Shown: positions 21,051-42,190 of the stretch, in pieces
Layout: every line of letters starts with the position of its first letter
Position numbering within the stretch: the stretch's first letter is position 1
Assembly (NCBI RefSeq): GCF_964199755.1
Contig: NC_133907.1
Location: 5,213,001-5,277,000 of the forward strand
Direction: 5' to 3'
Length of the DNA: 64,000 nucleotides
From: Larus michahellis
Taxonomy: Eukaryota; Chordata; Aves; Charadriiformes; Laridae
The notes under the pieces: model-generated
Databases searched by the model: none
The model's input: the letters and a program-made list of their open reading frames with translations, nothing else
What the model was told of the DNA's origin: nothing
Made by a program: the position numbers and the translations under genes

Positions 21051-24000
21051 AAACTCTTGGATAATTTTTCTGAGCTTGGATATCTCCTTTCAGGGGCTTC
21101 CAAGAGATGACTTTCCTGGAATTTACAGAACCTAGTTGGAGAAAAGGAGTTCTCTTTTGGACCTAGAAGAGCTGCTTTGAAGAGGAGACTGCAGCTTTGC
21201 AAACTGGTGTTAGGGCTGCTGCTGAAAGCAGAGTATTTTTACAAGGTGGTTTTTGGACGCCGTTTGCCATCAAGGTGCCAAACCTATCTGTCAGTATGAA
21301 GGATTGATAAGAAATGGGATTGTTGATGTGGTCATAGGATCAGTGGTTCACGGATATCTTCTGTTGCTCAGGCATCAGCAGCAGAGGAGCAACAACGTGA
21401 GCCTGACACGAGTCTTACCTGCTCCTTTGTTCAGACTGTTCTGGTCTGGACAGTTTTATTCAAACAAATGATTTTATTATGCGTTTTGTGCTGCTGCTTT
21501 GGGAAGCTGAAGAGCAGAAAGGGAGACCTTGGAGTTCTTTGCGGACTCAAGACAATACCACCACAGACTCATATTTGGAAGGTTAAAATTTCAATAATTT
21601 TAATTTTCCACAGTTTATTTCTGAGAGTTAGGCTATGTCCTTCTTATGACCGATTTCTAAATTTTAGGGAATATTATGGTTTGCAGGGAGGCTCTTTATA
21701 AAGCAGGCTGTCCAGTTGCTTAATCTAAAGGCCGGATTATATTATGGCAATTTACTTGAAGTGAGTGGCAAATAAAATGTGTACTAGGTGGAAGTGGAAG
21801 ATGATTTTGGGTCCAGGTGGAATTTGGCTGCAGGTTGCCAATTGGATAGTCGTGTCTTCGAGTGTTAACAGCAGTCCTAGAAAAATGAAGTTATTCTGTC
21901 TGGTTTTGCAGAGAAGTAAGCCTCTGCCCTTGCACCTTCTGGAACAGCCAGAGGGTAAAGCAGTCTCTTTTGTTTCTTTTTCTTTTTTAATTAAGCTAAG
22001 TGTAGGGAGCATCCAGCATGTTCTGTGGTGTTAACACAATTGTGTGCCAGAACTTGCTTTCGCTGGGTGGCAGAGGTCTCGCCGTGTTGTGAAGAAGTGC
22101 CCCCAAAGTCCTCTTGCATGTCCAGGGAGGTGAAATGGTGCCTCTCCCATGTTCTTGCCAAAGCCCTCGGAGGAGGCAGTTTCTCAGCACATCTTTGCAC
22201 ACGTGTGCATGAGTTGTCAGTAAATCTTTATTTTTAGTGTTCTGAAAATGGATGAGCGTGGATGCGCACAACAGATTAATTTCCAGTATAGAAAAGCAAG
22301 AGCTCCTGCAATGTTCCTTCTCTTACAAGTTTTGTCACGGATTTCTCTGTTACCAGTGTGCTGTTAAATTCCAGCCTTGCCTTCTGCAGATTAAGCAACA
22401 CTTTGATTGTACTCCAGAAGGAAAAAGAGGACTTTTCGCTCACTGAGGAAGTTGTGCAGCATCGAGATTTGTTTCAACTGAGTTTACAAACTAAAAGTTA
22501 CAGGTTTGGGTATTTTGGAATGTCTGGCATCCAGGCATATGTCTGACATACACATCTTACCAGGCATGTAAATATATACTCGTCCTAAGCTGTGACTTAA
22601 TGCTGTGCAGTGGCTTTAATCGGTCATTGCAAAGTGTGAAAAAAAGATGCTGTGGAGATGGACAAATGTGTCTTTATATGTGGCCGACAGTGGTGTGGGT
22701 TTGTTTGGCATGGCGAGGGTGGGTTCAGGATTCATGTCCCTTCTGGGTTACACTGAGCGATGAATGGTGTGGTCACCAGACTTCAGTTAATCTCCAAAAC
22801 ACTGGTGTGAAATATTAAAATTTTAGGCAATGCGTCTGCATCACCTAGAATGTCTGGGAGAGCTGCCTGTCTCTACAGTAGCTGTATAAACCCAGAACTT
22901 AGTGTGTTGTGTTAGGGTACCTAGTGCATAATAGATAATGTTTTCTGGAGCTTAATGGCTGGGGTTTTTTTGCATTTGATTTTTGGAACAGTTGTAGCTA
23001 GGCTCATTTTGTGTTAATAATGATGAATTTTTAGAAAATTTCGTTACAACTTCTACTTTCTACTAGGGGGTTGCACCTCGTGTTTCTTGCTGAGCCTTCT
23101 GGATGCCAGCTGAACCGTGAAGATGGTTTGCAGTGCATTGCCTGCTTGATGGGATCACGGGGATTTCCTGAAGAAATAGTTACATGCCACGTACACTGGC
23201 TTATCCTTTGGCTCTGGTAACTGTTCCTGCCTCTAGGAATTGCATGATCAGATCAATTAAAAACATATAACTTTTACAGATGGTAGGTACAGTTCAGTTG
23301 TCTGAGCTCCAGCTATATCACTCTCTGTACATGAGCCATAGGAGTCAAATCAGCTGAATGATTGGCCTGTCAGTACCCTGTGCGTACTAATTAATGAGGA
23401 AAACAACTGTGTCATGTAGCAGTAATTAGGAAGGTAGAACTTTCCAGAGGATGCTGCCAGTTGACCTGATGTCAGCTGTGAAGCGCATGTGGTGGTGCTG
23501 AAACATTCCCCTTCGTGAGCCTTCAGGAAGTTACCTGGTGTTGCCGGGATCTCAGAAGTGGTAGTTTTGGTAATTGATTTCTTGCAAAGTACCGTCCAAA
23601 GCTCCAGCAGTAGGAGCTTTGGTTTTAGTAACACTCTTAGAAGAAAAAGAATCACTTCACGTTGAAGTCCTTGCAAGTGCTCTTGCTTTGGCATGGTCAG
23701 ACCATGGTCATGTGCCTCCAAAAAAACCCCAGCACCTTTCCTGCACTCCCTGCTCGGCCTGACCTTTTGGGGCAGGGAGGAGATGCCAGCAGAAGAGTAT
23801 TGTCGCCAGTTTCTGTTTGGTATGTGTGTGCTGACAGGTTAGTTTGGCAATTCCTGGTTATGTTTGTAGCCGGTTTCATTTGATTGTGTCGAGGGTCTTC
23901 AGTGCTGGTGGTAAGGATATCTGCTGTGATTTCTGGGAGGCTGGGAACGGTGGCGGGAGAAGTGGTGGATGTGGGAAAGCAGCAGAGCCTGCATGCGGCT

Positions 24001-25151
24001 GCCGGGGCTTGTGTGTCTTGCTGGTGTCACTGCCTGCTGTGGCTACACAGCCTCACCCAAGAGCAGTCTTGGCGTTTCTGTGTTAGGAAAAGCTTTCCCT
24101 TTGCTCTAGATGCTGTTGCCTAGCTTAGCTCTGAAAATACAAGGGAGAGTCCATGATTTTGGGGGAGAAGTGAGAAGAGAAGAGCTTCAAAGTTGACTGC
24201 TCTATATAAAATCCCTTAGGAGATGGAGTGAGGAGCGTTCCCGTCACTGGCAGCTTCCTGCTGCTGGAGAAAATCCTGGCTGTTCTGCCCTAGGTACACG
24301 TGCTGTTGCCAACACTGGAGTTTTGCAAAGGACAGTTGTCCAACTAGTCTGGGATGCTGGAGGCTCATAGAGGGGTCTGTGTAAGCTCCACTAAAATTTA
24401 GTTGTTACAGGTCTGAACAAAAATGAAGACTGTGACAGAACTTCTGCTCGGAGAGCATGTGGGCAGCAGTGATCCTGCCAGGGCAACCTGGAGTGTGTCA
24501 GACATGATAGACGCTGCTTTCTATGTTTGGGAAGTGGGAGAGTTAAGTTTTCCCCAAGGCTGTGGAGGTTATCATAAAAATACAGAGTTACAGTAAAACC
24601 ATTTTGTGGTCGGTCCTGTGACTTCCATATAGATTGTGATCCTCATTACAAGGGATGACTTCTTCATTGACAGGAATTGTGAGGAATTCAGGGGAGGAAT
24701 CAGTGAAGATGATGAAGGACTAGTCTCAATTTTAAGACGTTGCTATTACAGAATTACTCCAAGATGTTTCTTCCAGTTTAACTAAACCTGTCAACTGTTT
24801 TCCGTAGTGACTGGTCATGTCCTATTTTGAATTAAATCACAACTGTTCCTGGTTTTTTTTATTTGAGGTCGTTATATATTATGATTTGTTATTTTTCCAC
24901 AGCCGGATACAACCAGCTATTTAAAAGAAATCTGGAAAATAATTTTGGTGGAAAAATGTAGTTAGAGCAGACTGTTCTGTTCCAAAAAATTAACAAGAGA
25001 AAAGATTTATTTCAAACCTAACCTTTTTTTAAAACTCAATGAGATTTTAAAATCTGCTTTTCTATTGATGTTGTCCCTTTAGTAGGTAAATGGTCTTCAG
25101 GAAAGGATGTAAAATGTCAGTTTTGTTAATCGAGGCTTGTTTCTATTTCAG

Positions 25152-25215
25152 CTATAAAATCATAGAAAAATATAGGTTGCAAGGGACTTCTGGAGGTCAT
25201 GTGTTCCATATTTGT
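25152..25215 (-). mobile_element. Truncated CR1 LINE 3' end
   Basis: AAAATCATAGAAAAATATAG followed by GTTGCAAGGGACTTCTGGAG and GTCATGTGTTCC corresponds to the reverse complement of the avian CR1 3' end, which reads roughly ATCATAGAAT, then GGTTGGAAGGGACCTCTGGA, then GATCATCTAGTCC. The octamer-like CATAGAA at the left marks the 3' terminus, placing the element on the minus strand. It is short and diverged. Confidence 0.6.
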
Positions 25216-28200
25216 ATTGCTGCAGTTCCAGCATCATGAAAAAACGCAAATCAGATTTCTTTTGTGAGATAGAACATATTTTTTATGAAGTTGGTTACTA
25301 TTATTTCTTCTTTTAAAAAGGTAAGATGGGTTTTGATTAATGTTGGCTGCCAGTAGGCTGTACTGTAGTATTTAAGCATGCCTTGATCTTTTCATTTCAG
25401 TGGTTATCCCGTACTAGATATTCTCCACACTCTAAATAAGCGAGTGCTCCTTCCCTGGGAGGCTTACAGGCAAGGGATAAATGGGCTATGTAAAGGAAAT
25501 CATGATCAATTTTATCTGATAATTGTAATGCTTCTTTTAACGAATAAAGCACACTCATGATTTCAGAGGTTGGGTTTGAGCCATTTACTATGAAAGGTAA
25601 TGCCTCACTTGCAGATTTGGATAAAGGAAAGGAATAACCTTTTGATTCCAGGCTACTTGCTGTAATTCTCCTCTTCTCAGCTGACAGAGAGCTTTTCTCT
25701 TTTCAAAAGGAACCGGCTGCTGTCTGTCTTAGCCTGTTTACAGTCTTAATCTGTCACAATCGCAGCTGGTAATGAGCTTATGTGGGGAAAGTAGAAGTGA
25801 GAGGAAACTCCCTAGACCTGTTCGACCAATCTGTATGTCTCGCTTTCTCCTTGAGAGGACGATGAGGTTGTCTGGGATGGTTTATCTAGAACTGATAAAG
25901 TGTCGGAAATATTTTCTTGGCTCTTTGAGTTTGGCTTGGTGCAATTTGGAGCCTGTCTTACCCCTTTGGGACTGCTCTCTACTAACTGAGTCTGAGTTGA
26001 GGTGGGTCCTGGGTAATAATCGTGTTTACGGTGTTGAACATAGTTCACTGGGTTCACTCTGCTCTGTCTGGATGAACTTGGAACTATGCGGTAATATACG
26101 GTTCACGCTGCGGACAGCAATCCGTGGGGAGGCCGGTGTCAAGCAGTGCCTGTGTTCTTGGGTGCATTATTTATACTCAGACCTTATCCATAAAGGTCAT
26201 CGCTTGGATGGCACTTGCGGGTTCCTTGGGACACCAGGCTTCTGGGAATCTCTTGGCTTCCAGCTCCTTGGTAGTCTGTATGTGCACTGTGTCGTACTGG
26301 TGCAACTTCTTAGGTTTAAAGTTCTGAGTAACTGTGCTTGAGAGAAGCTCCATGCCAAAAACATTTCCATTTAAAAGGAGGGGAGGGGAGAAATTCCAGT
26401 ATCTCAGTTATCCTTGACTAAAAAAAAAAAACCATAGGTCAGTTTTACTAAAGGCTAAGTAGGTGTGTTTCTCAGAAACTAATTTGCATAAATTTCTTAG
26501 CTATGTTTTGTTGCTGCTTGCTGTAAGTGGAAACATCTGGAAGGACAGAGGGCGTAGGAAATTCCTATACTAATTGGGTATAGGTGCTGTAAGTATGGAT
26601 ACTTCACAAGAAATCAAGTCCTCCATGGGGATGGGGGTTGCCTTTTGAGATTAGACTGCATTGTAAGGATGATAAAATCTCTTTTTAAAAAGGAGGGGGC
26701 TAGTAACAGTGGTTTAAATTAAAATGTTTTAAGAATAAAATTCAAAGTAAACATTGAGAGGCTTTTTACTATTTTATTCAACTTTAGGCACAAAAAATCT
26801 AGCTTACTGAGCTGCTCGGACAATAGGCTAGTGTTAGAATAATTCAAACTTTTAAGAACTGATCTCTTTTAGTTAATAGACCTTCCAATTAAAAAAATGC
26901 CTATATGGTGGCAGCACAGTTTTTTCTGTTTTTTGACTCAGGCTCTGGGGCACTCCTGCAGAGTAATTATCAGTAGAACATGCAGTGCTGTATTTGGCTG
27001 TGTTCTTGTGATATTTTTTTTGTACACAGGATGAACAGGGTCCTGTGGGGTGCTCTCGGTAAGGATTCTGTGTAAGAGATGAGCTAATTGGCAGTTTGCT
27101 AATAGTTAAATGGCATTTTTAAGGGCAGGCCTAGGTGGGAAAACCAAGCACTGAAACTTGTGCCTGGTGCTCATTTGGTATAGCTACCATGTGAGCACTG
27201 GTCGGTAATGTCTTCCCAAGGGCTGTCACCGCAAGTGCTAAAACAGAAGAGCTGTTTTCTGTCCTTGCTCTGGCAAGCCTTAGTGTTGAACAGCGTGTGT
27301 CAGACAGTAACTGGAAGCTTTGTCTTTGTCTCTCTGTGACCTCTGGTATATTGCCTAAAAGCTCGTGGTTATGTTTCCTAGTTAAGTACTTCTCTACCAG
27401 AGAAATTAAAATTTTCAGAGATGCGTTGTGTTTTTTGGAGGTGCCCAAGAGTACACTGGACATGGCAACCTGATTTAGTTAGATCTACTTTGACTAGATT
27501 ACTTTTAGCAGTCCTAATATAAATTATTACATGATTCTGTCATTAATGCAGGAATTAATAAATCACATGTTCTGTTGGGATTCTGCAGAAAGAGAACTCA
27601 TCCTTTAAAACAAGCTCAGGATGCTCATCTTGTCTAGGTGTAATCACGGCTCCTTCTGTAGATTTTCTGCCTTAAAATTGCAAGCTAAACTGCCATTTGC
27701 ACGACCGTCCCTATCCCCATTATTTATCCCTATTTGTGTCGGTTCCTCTTCCAGAGCTTGGATCCACTGCAAAATTATCCCTCTCTAGGGGCAGTGAAAG
27801 CAACATAGATACAAATTCCTTAGCAGTTTTGAATAGAGACAGTGAGAAGCTTTCAGGCAGGGTAAGTTTGTATGTGTGCAGAACTTCGCTTTAAAACCAA
27901 ATTATCTGTGCAGACTCTCTCCTCTTCCTGTATAAAGAATGCTAGACAATAATACCTACCTTCATAAATAGGCATTGTGTGCCATTCTTAGAACCTACAG
28001 TCAATGATTTCCTGAAAAAGCCTTTCTCTGAGCAGCCTGTTAAAACATACAGCTCCTGCTAGTCTAGAGCTACGTGACAAAAAAGTATCCACTGTGAAAT
28101 TTGATCTATCTTTAGATAATGTGATTGATTTTTCTTTTATTATTTTTTCCTATGCTGAAACTGAACTTGCGAAGCTGGATGAGGTGGAGCAGTCATGTAT

Positions 28201-28654
28201 TCTTTATTCATACAGAGTTGTGCTTAAAAATTAAAATTGCTAAGTCATCTTAGACATACACAGTTTCAGTTAATTCCTACACAAGGAGTATTGGGCAGAG
28301 GAAATTAGCCAGTGCGTCTCCTGCCAGAAGCACATGGAATGAGGAGAAACAAAAACACAGTAATTAAACTTCGAAATCTAATAAATTTCACTGTACTAAA
28401 AGTGTTCTAGTAAACTTGCAAGCTCTGTTAATGCCCAAGTACATTTTTGGAATATACATCTAATTTCTAAGTGTCTGAGTCATGCCACATAAATGGTTTG
28501 AGGTCTTAGATGATTGCTGCCTAATCGTCTGAAAGTGTATTTTGTTAGAGGACTAACATTTTGTCCAGGAATAGACTGGGTTTTTTTAGTAATGCTTCAT
28601 ATTCTTCCGTTAGCTGAACACCTGGCTGAAGTGCCTCGTCCCTCCTTTATTGGG

Positions 28655-28790
28655 CTGAGGCCTCCATCACACCTCTGTTGTGGACTTTGGAACAGTGCCA
28701 TGTCCCTCTTTAACCTCCGGGCTGGATTACTGCAACCCCGTCTACCTGGAGCTGCCTTCAACAGTGTTTGTGTGTCAGTAGGTCAAAAAA
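28655..28790 (+). mobile_element. Decayed LINE reverse-transcriptase C-terminal fragment
   Basis: One frame reads LTSGLDYCNPVYLELP, close to the LDYCNALYxGLP motif near the end of L2/CR1-type reverse transcriptases; in-frame stops follow soon after. Only about 45 codons are recognisable. It is an old fragment in CSNK2A1 intron 1. Confidence 0.5.
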
Positions 28791-30460
28791 TAACCCCCAC
28801 TGCCAAGGTCCATACCACCTGAGGAGGCTTGGTCCACACCAGCAAGAGGCTTTGCGTATGTTTCTGCCTCCATTTCTACAGAACCAGCTGCTGATCCAGT
28901 TGTGTGACATGGTGGAGGACATCAGACCTATGTCCCTCAGGTCCTCCACCATCGTTGTAACTGGTGGTTCTTGCTGTGGTCTTTGCAGCAGAATGAAGTA
29001 CTGCAGATACCTCCAATAAATGACAGGACACAGCTGATAGAGCAGATACCATGTAGGTGGTATCTGTGGTGAGATGATGGGATGGGATGTCTGTGCAGGA
29101 GGGCATGAGTAGCAAAGGCCTTCTTCAGAAAATATGGAAATTGGGGAAAAACATTGTATTATGAAAATTCCCAGAGTGATGTTCAGACTTCAGCAATTTT
29201 ACCCACTTTGGATAATGTTTTGGTGCTGATGCTGCTTTCAGGTGAATACATTTGAATTTTTACTTAGTGGGGAAAGCATCATGGGTGAATGAGTTGAAAT
29301 GTCGTTAGAGCTGTTAAAGTTATGTATGGCTCTGATACAGTGTCCAGATTTCTCTGCTCTCCTCCAGAAACCTGCTCCTGAGCTGACCAGCGTTGCTTTG
29401 TGCATAAATGCTTCGGTTAGTACCTGCATTTTCCAGGGGCTGGAAAAGGCAGAATAGTGGTGGATCAGTTCAGGGTTGTTGGTTTGTTTGGTTTTTTTTC
29501 CTTTCCGCAGAATGAATTAACATAGTCACATAAACCTTGGTGTGTGAGCACGTGTAAGGCTTCAATTTATTCCTAGTATAAAACACATTGAAACACTCTG
29601 CCCAATACTAAACTTCAAAATCTTTGCAATTTTGTTGCACATATTAAATAAAACGGCTTGATTATCTGAAAACAAAATAATTTGAGGATTAGGTTGAAGC
29701 TGAATGGAAGCTGTTGGCTGAGTCTTAATAAATATTAAGGATAGGAACAACTGGGAATCAAAAATCAGTGGTTTTGAAGCTGTTTGTAGCGTTTGTGAGA
29801 GTGATAAAATCAATCCGCTGAGATCCTTTCAAGAATTGCAAGTAAAACCTGAAGTTCTGATATAAATTAAAATTGGTGTTTCTAGAAGTTGAAACTTCAG
29901 AAAGTACTTAATTTAGGTTGTCCAGGTGACCTTGTTGATCTGTCAGCTCTTTCCAGAATCATTTATTAGTGCATTGCAAGAGGTGAGAGCTGTGCAGCCT
30001 CAAGTGAATGAAGTGTTTCGGTTGCATGGGACGGCACAAGATTTCTCCCAGGATGGGGGAGAGATTGCAGCCGGTAGCTGTTGCTTTCACTCTGGAGCTG
30101 AAAGGAAGGAGTCTGTCAGCAAATATTGAGGATGTTGCATTTCTTCCCTCTTGGAAAATTGTCTTTGCAACCATTAGTTGGAAACTACGTACTGTAAGTT
30201 GTGAGGCGGGGGGCGTCACTTTTGCTAGTGGGGCCAACTGGTCCCATCCTATGTGAGGGAGAGCAGGCAAATTGTTTTCAAGCTCTGACAAATGATCCCA
30301 GGCCTGTGGCTGGGTTCCAGCCTCTGTTTTTCAGCAGCTTTTACTGATTAACTTAAATATTTTTATAGTATCTTGAGATTTTAACCTCTCATTTATTTTC
30401 TCTCTGCAGTTGGAAGAATCTGAGGCCTTTATCTTCTGTCCAGCTTTGCAGTTCGGGTAG

Positions 30461-39692
<9,232 letters not shown>

Positions 39693-40892
39693 TGATGGGC
39701 TCTGTCTCCTGCTGCCTGAGCTGAGTCAGGTGGGGAAGAGGTTTCCCCCTCCACCTCTCCTCAGGACGCAGCTCGTGCCTGGCAGGGGAAGGGAGGGGAT
39801 GAACGCTTTGGAGGCACCGTGTCTGAACTGTTGCTTGTGGATTTATAGTAGTTCAGTCATTATATACAAAATTATTATAGGCTGATTTTTCTTTTTTTAC
39901 TTGAACTTTTCGTAACTCAGGGGATTCCCTGAAAATACCTACAGATGGAATATTTCTCGGACAGTTCCCTCCCCACCCCCCCATCCCACCCCCCCCCCCC
40001 CAAAAAAAAAGTACTCTTCATTTAAGAACAAAGAGGAATCAACAGCATTTCCAAGCTCTTGCATCCTGCTGGAAATCTCTTCTCTTCATGTTCCCACCAT
40101 TACTCCTCCACGAGCCTACACCTTGGGGGATTGTGCTGGTCTCCAGAGGCTACAAACCAAGTCTTCATGAGGCAGGGGAGGGGGATTCTTAAAGTACCAC
40201 TCACTTTAACCCCACGTCCTGCATATGATTCAGCCGGGGTACACTGAGGAGACAATTCCAGTATGGAGAGGTGGTATAAGTTTAAAAGGAGTTAAGTGCG
40301 GATGATGTCTGAAACCCTAATTGGATTGCATCATGTCTCCTTAGGAGCCAACCAGAATGCCAACTCGCCCCCTTGCATGTAATTTTAGTCTTAAAAGATG
40401 AAGTTACTGATCCAATTGGAGTCCTTGCCACCGCCTGAGAAAGGTGCTCCTGTAGAGTAAGCCGTACTCTAATGGGCCCCTTCCTCATGGAGGGTTCTTC
40501 CTGCCATTGCTTGGCTTGGATCTCTGGAAATAGTTTGTTATTGGGTATATTGTTTTTAAATTGTTTATATAGGTTTCAAGCTGGTGGCTACTTAAAGCTG
40601 AAAAAATCAGACTGCGCCAAGTCGGATATCACATCTTCACCCACCATCCCCTCCCTCACGTGCCATGTGGTGAGAATACCAGTTACCTCACAGTCTTGTA
40701 AATATGCACTGAGAGGAAGGAGTGAGCAGACGTTAACTTAAACTGAAATGGTAGATCAGTAATTGTGGACAAATATTATCATTGACAACGGAAAAGCACC
40801 CTTGTTACAGCCCTGCTACCCCTTGCTGTGTATATATACTTTGTCCTTCATATGTGAAAGATCCAGTGTTGGAATTCTTTGGTGTAAATAAA
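39693..40892 (+). other. CSNK2A1: CSNK2A1 3' UTR ending with AATAAA (40887-40892)
   Basis: No other canonical AATAAA is seen between the stop codon and 40887. The UTR of about 1.2 kb is fairly AT-rich and holds a C-run followed by an A-run (39989-40010). The tail sequence CTGTGTATATATACTTT is duplicated downstream (see 40797-41010). Confidence 0.8.
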
Positions 40893-41010
40893 CATTTGGT
40901 TTTATTTATCGAGGTTAGATTGAAGTTCCCTGTGTAGAGGCCTCCCAGGGGTGGCCCACAGCCCCACCCTTGTTACAGCCCTGCTACCCCTTGCTGTGTA
41001 TATATACTTT
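40797..41010. repeat. 46-bp direct repeat at the CSNK2A1 3' end
   Basis: Copies at 40797-40842 and 40965-41010 are identical over 46 bases, starting CACCCTTGTTACAGCCCTGC and ending TATATATACTTT, 168 bases apart. One copy is in the 3' UTR and the other is beyond the polyadenylation signal. Short CCTCCCAGG and CCTGGGAGG words flank the second copy. It looks like a local duplication; no transposon structure is seen. Confidence 0.9.
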
Positions 41011-41940
41011 CTCCTGGGAGGCTACATCCCCCTTCACATGCAGTTTGTATGGTGAGCAGTGCAGAGAAGCTGTACGCACACATCTCAAGCCAAAGCTTCT
41101 CCTGGGAGAAGGACCTGTTGCCATAAAAACAGAAAACCCTCGTCTTCTGTCTCAGCTCTGATGGATGAAGACTTGTGATGCTGAACCAATTCTTAGGGTT
41201 TTTTTGTGTGTGGTGCTATTCATTGGATTTCAATGACTTGTTTTCAGTCATGTAACATTTGTGGGGCTCGGCTGGAGTGGCCATAAGCACAGTGGCAGCT
41301 GTCTCTCTTGGTGAGCGACGGCTAAAGCCATTGCAGCCATTGCTGGTCCTGGGCATTGAGTGTCCTTCCCCTTACTCAGCAAGTGCCTGCTTCTTCTCTG
41401 GGGGCAAAGGCCGTGTTCTTCCATGTCAGTTAATTTTGCAAGGTAGGGTGGAGCGAGTGGGCTGGGTCAAACCAACTGCAGAGAGAGGGGGCAGGAGAAC
41501 ATGAAACAGCCCCCTTTTTGCGGACTGCTGGCACAGAAGAGGAGGTTTTTCACGTGCACGTGGGGAGCCTTGTCCTCCGTGACTTCATCCAGTGGGAGCA
41601 CATTGTACTACATCCCAGAACGATGTGAAAGTAGGACTGTGTTGAGCCTTACCTCGATGTGCTGTGATGTAAAAGCACCCATTACGGCAAAAAACGCAGC
41701 TCTTGGTCGTTGGCGCTGGGCCGTGAGCTGTAGGGGCTGTTCCCGCCCCTTTCCGTTCCCTTATTTCTGGGGAGGGAGGTTTGCGCCGGCTGCTCCCTCC
41801 CGGACCACAGACACGGATGAGCCCTATGAATGAGGGGACGGCGGGCGGCGCCAACGCCCCTCAGCCCTCGCACAAAGAGACGCGAAAACCTGCGCGCGGA
41901 GGGACGTTTTTTAGTAAAAAAAGAAACTTAAAACGAAGTT
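40900..41940. other. CSNK2A1-TBC1D20 intergenic spacer, no gene seen
   Basis: About 1 kb between the CSNK2A1 polyadenylation signal and the TBC1D20 CpG island. Short open frames are present but carry no domain. Apart from the 46-bp repeat copy nothing is recognised. Confidence 0.7.
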
Positions 41941-41954
41941 CCCAGGGCGGAGGG

Positions 41955-42190
41955 GCGGCCACGTGCCGCGCGCTGCCCTCTGCGCACGCGCAACCGCGCC
42001 CCGCCCCTTCTGCCCACGTGGCCCGCGCCCGTGGCGCTGCGCCTGCGCCTTGAGGCGCCGTGACGTCCCGCCCGCGCGCCAGCGGAGGGGCGGGGGGAGC
42101 GGGCGGGGGCGGGACGGGACCGGAGGGCGCGGGGAGCGCGGAGCCCCAGCCCGGCCCGGCCCTGTCCGGTCCGGTCTCCGGCCCGGTATG
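41955..42190 (+). promoter_or_regulatory. TBC1D20: TBC1D20 CpG-island promoter
   Basis: The TATA-less promoter contains two CACGTG E-boxes (41960-41965 and 42015-42020), a perfect NRF1 site TGCGCACGCGCA (41981-41992), a CRE-like TGACGTC (42061-42067) and several GC boxes (for example GGGGCGGGG near 42087). The start site is probably between about 42080 and 42180. Confidence 0.75.

Larger units (their letters stand above)
17799..30409 (+). other. CSNK2A1: CSNK2A1 intron 1 (12.6 kb), no coding exon seen
   Basis: The intron runs from the GTACCG donor to TCTCTGCAG before 30410. Its first 500 bases are still CpG island; near 18290 the composition switches sharply to AT-rich. I recognise three decayed LINE pieces (near 20975, 25155 and 28660). 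The open frame at 25772-26341 has no domain and is taken as chance. An additional untranslated exon could exist but I cannot identify one. Confidence 0.7.

Noticed and set aside
25772-26341. Open frame of 189 codons in CSNK2A1 intron 1
   Set aside because: It stands out in AT-rich DNA, but the translation shows no known domain, repeat or signal. It would need RNA evidence; chance is the simpler reading.
40797-41010. The 46-bp pair as ends of a mobile element
   Set aside because: The 122-base interior has no element features, and there are no terminal inverted bases or target duplication; one copy is simply the host 3' UTR.
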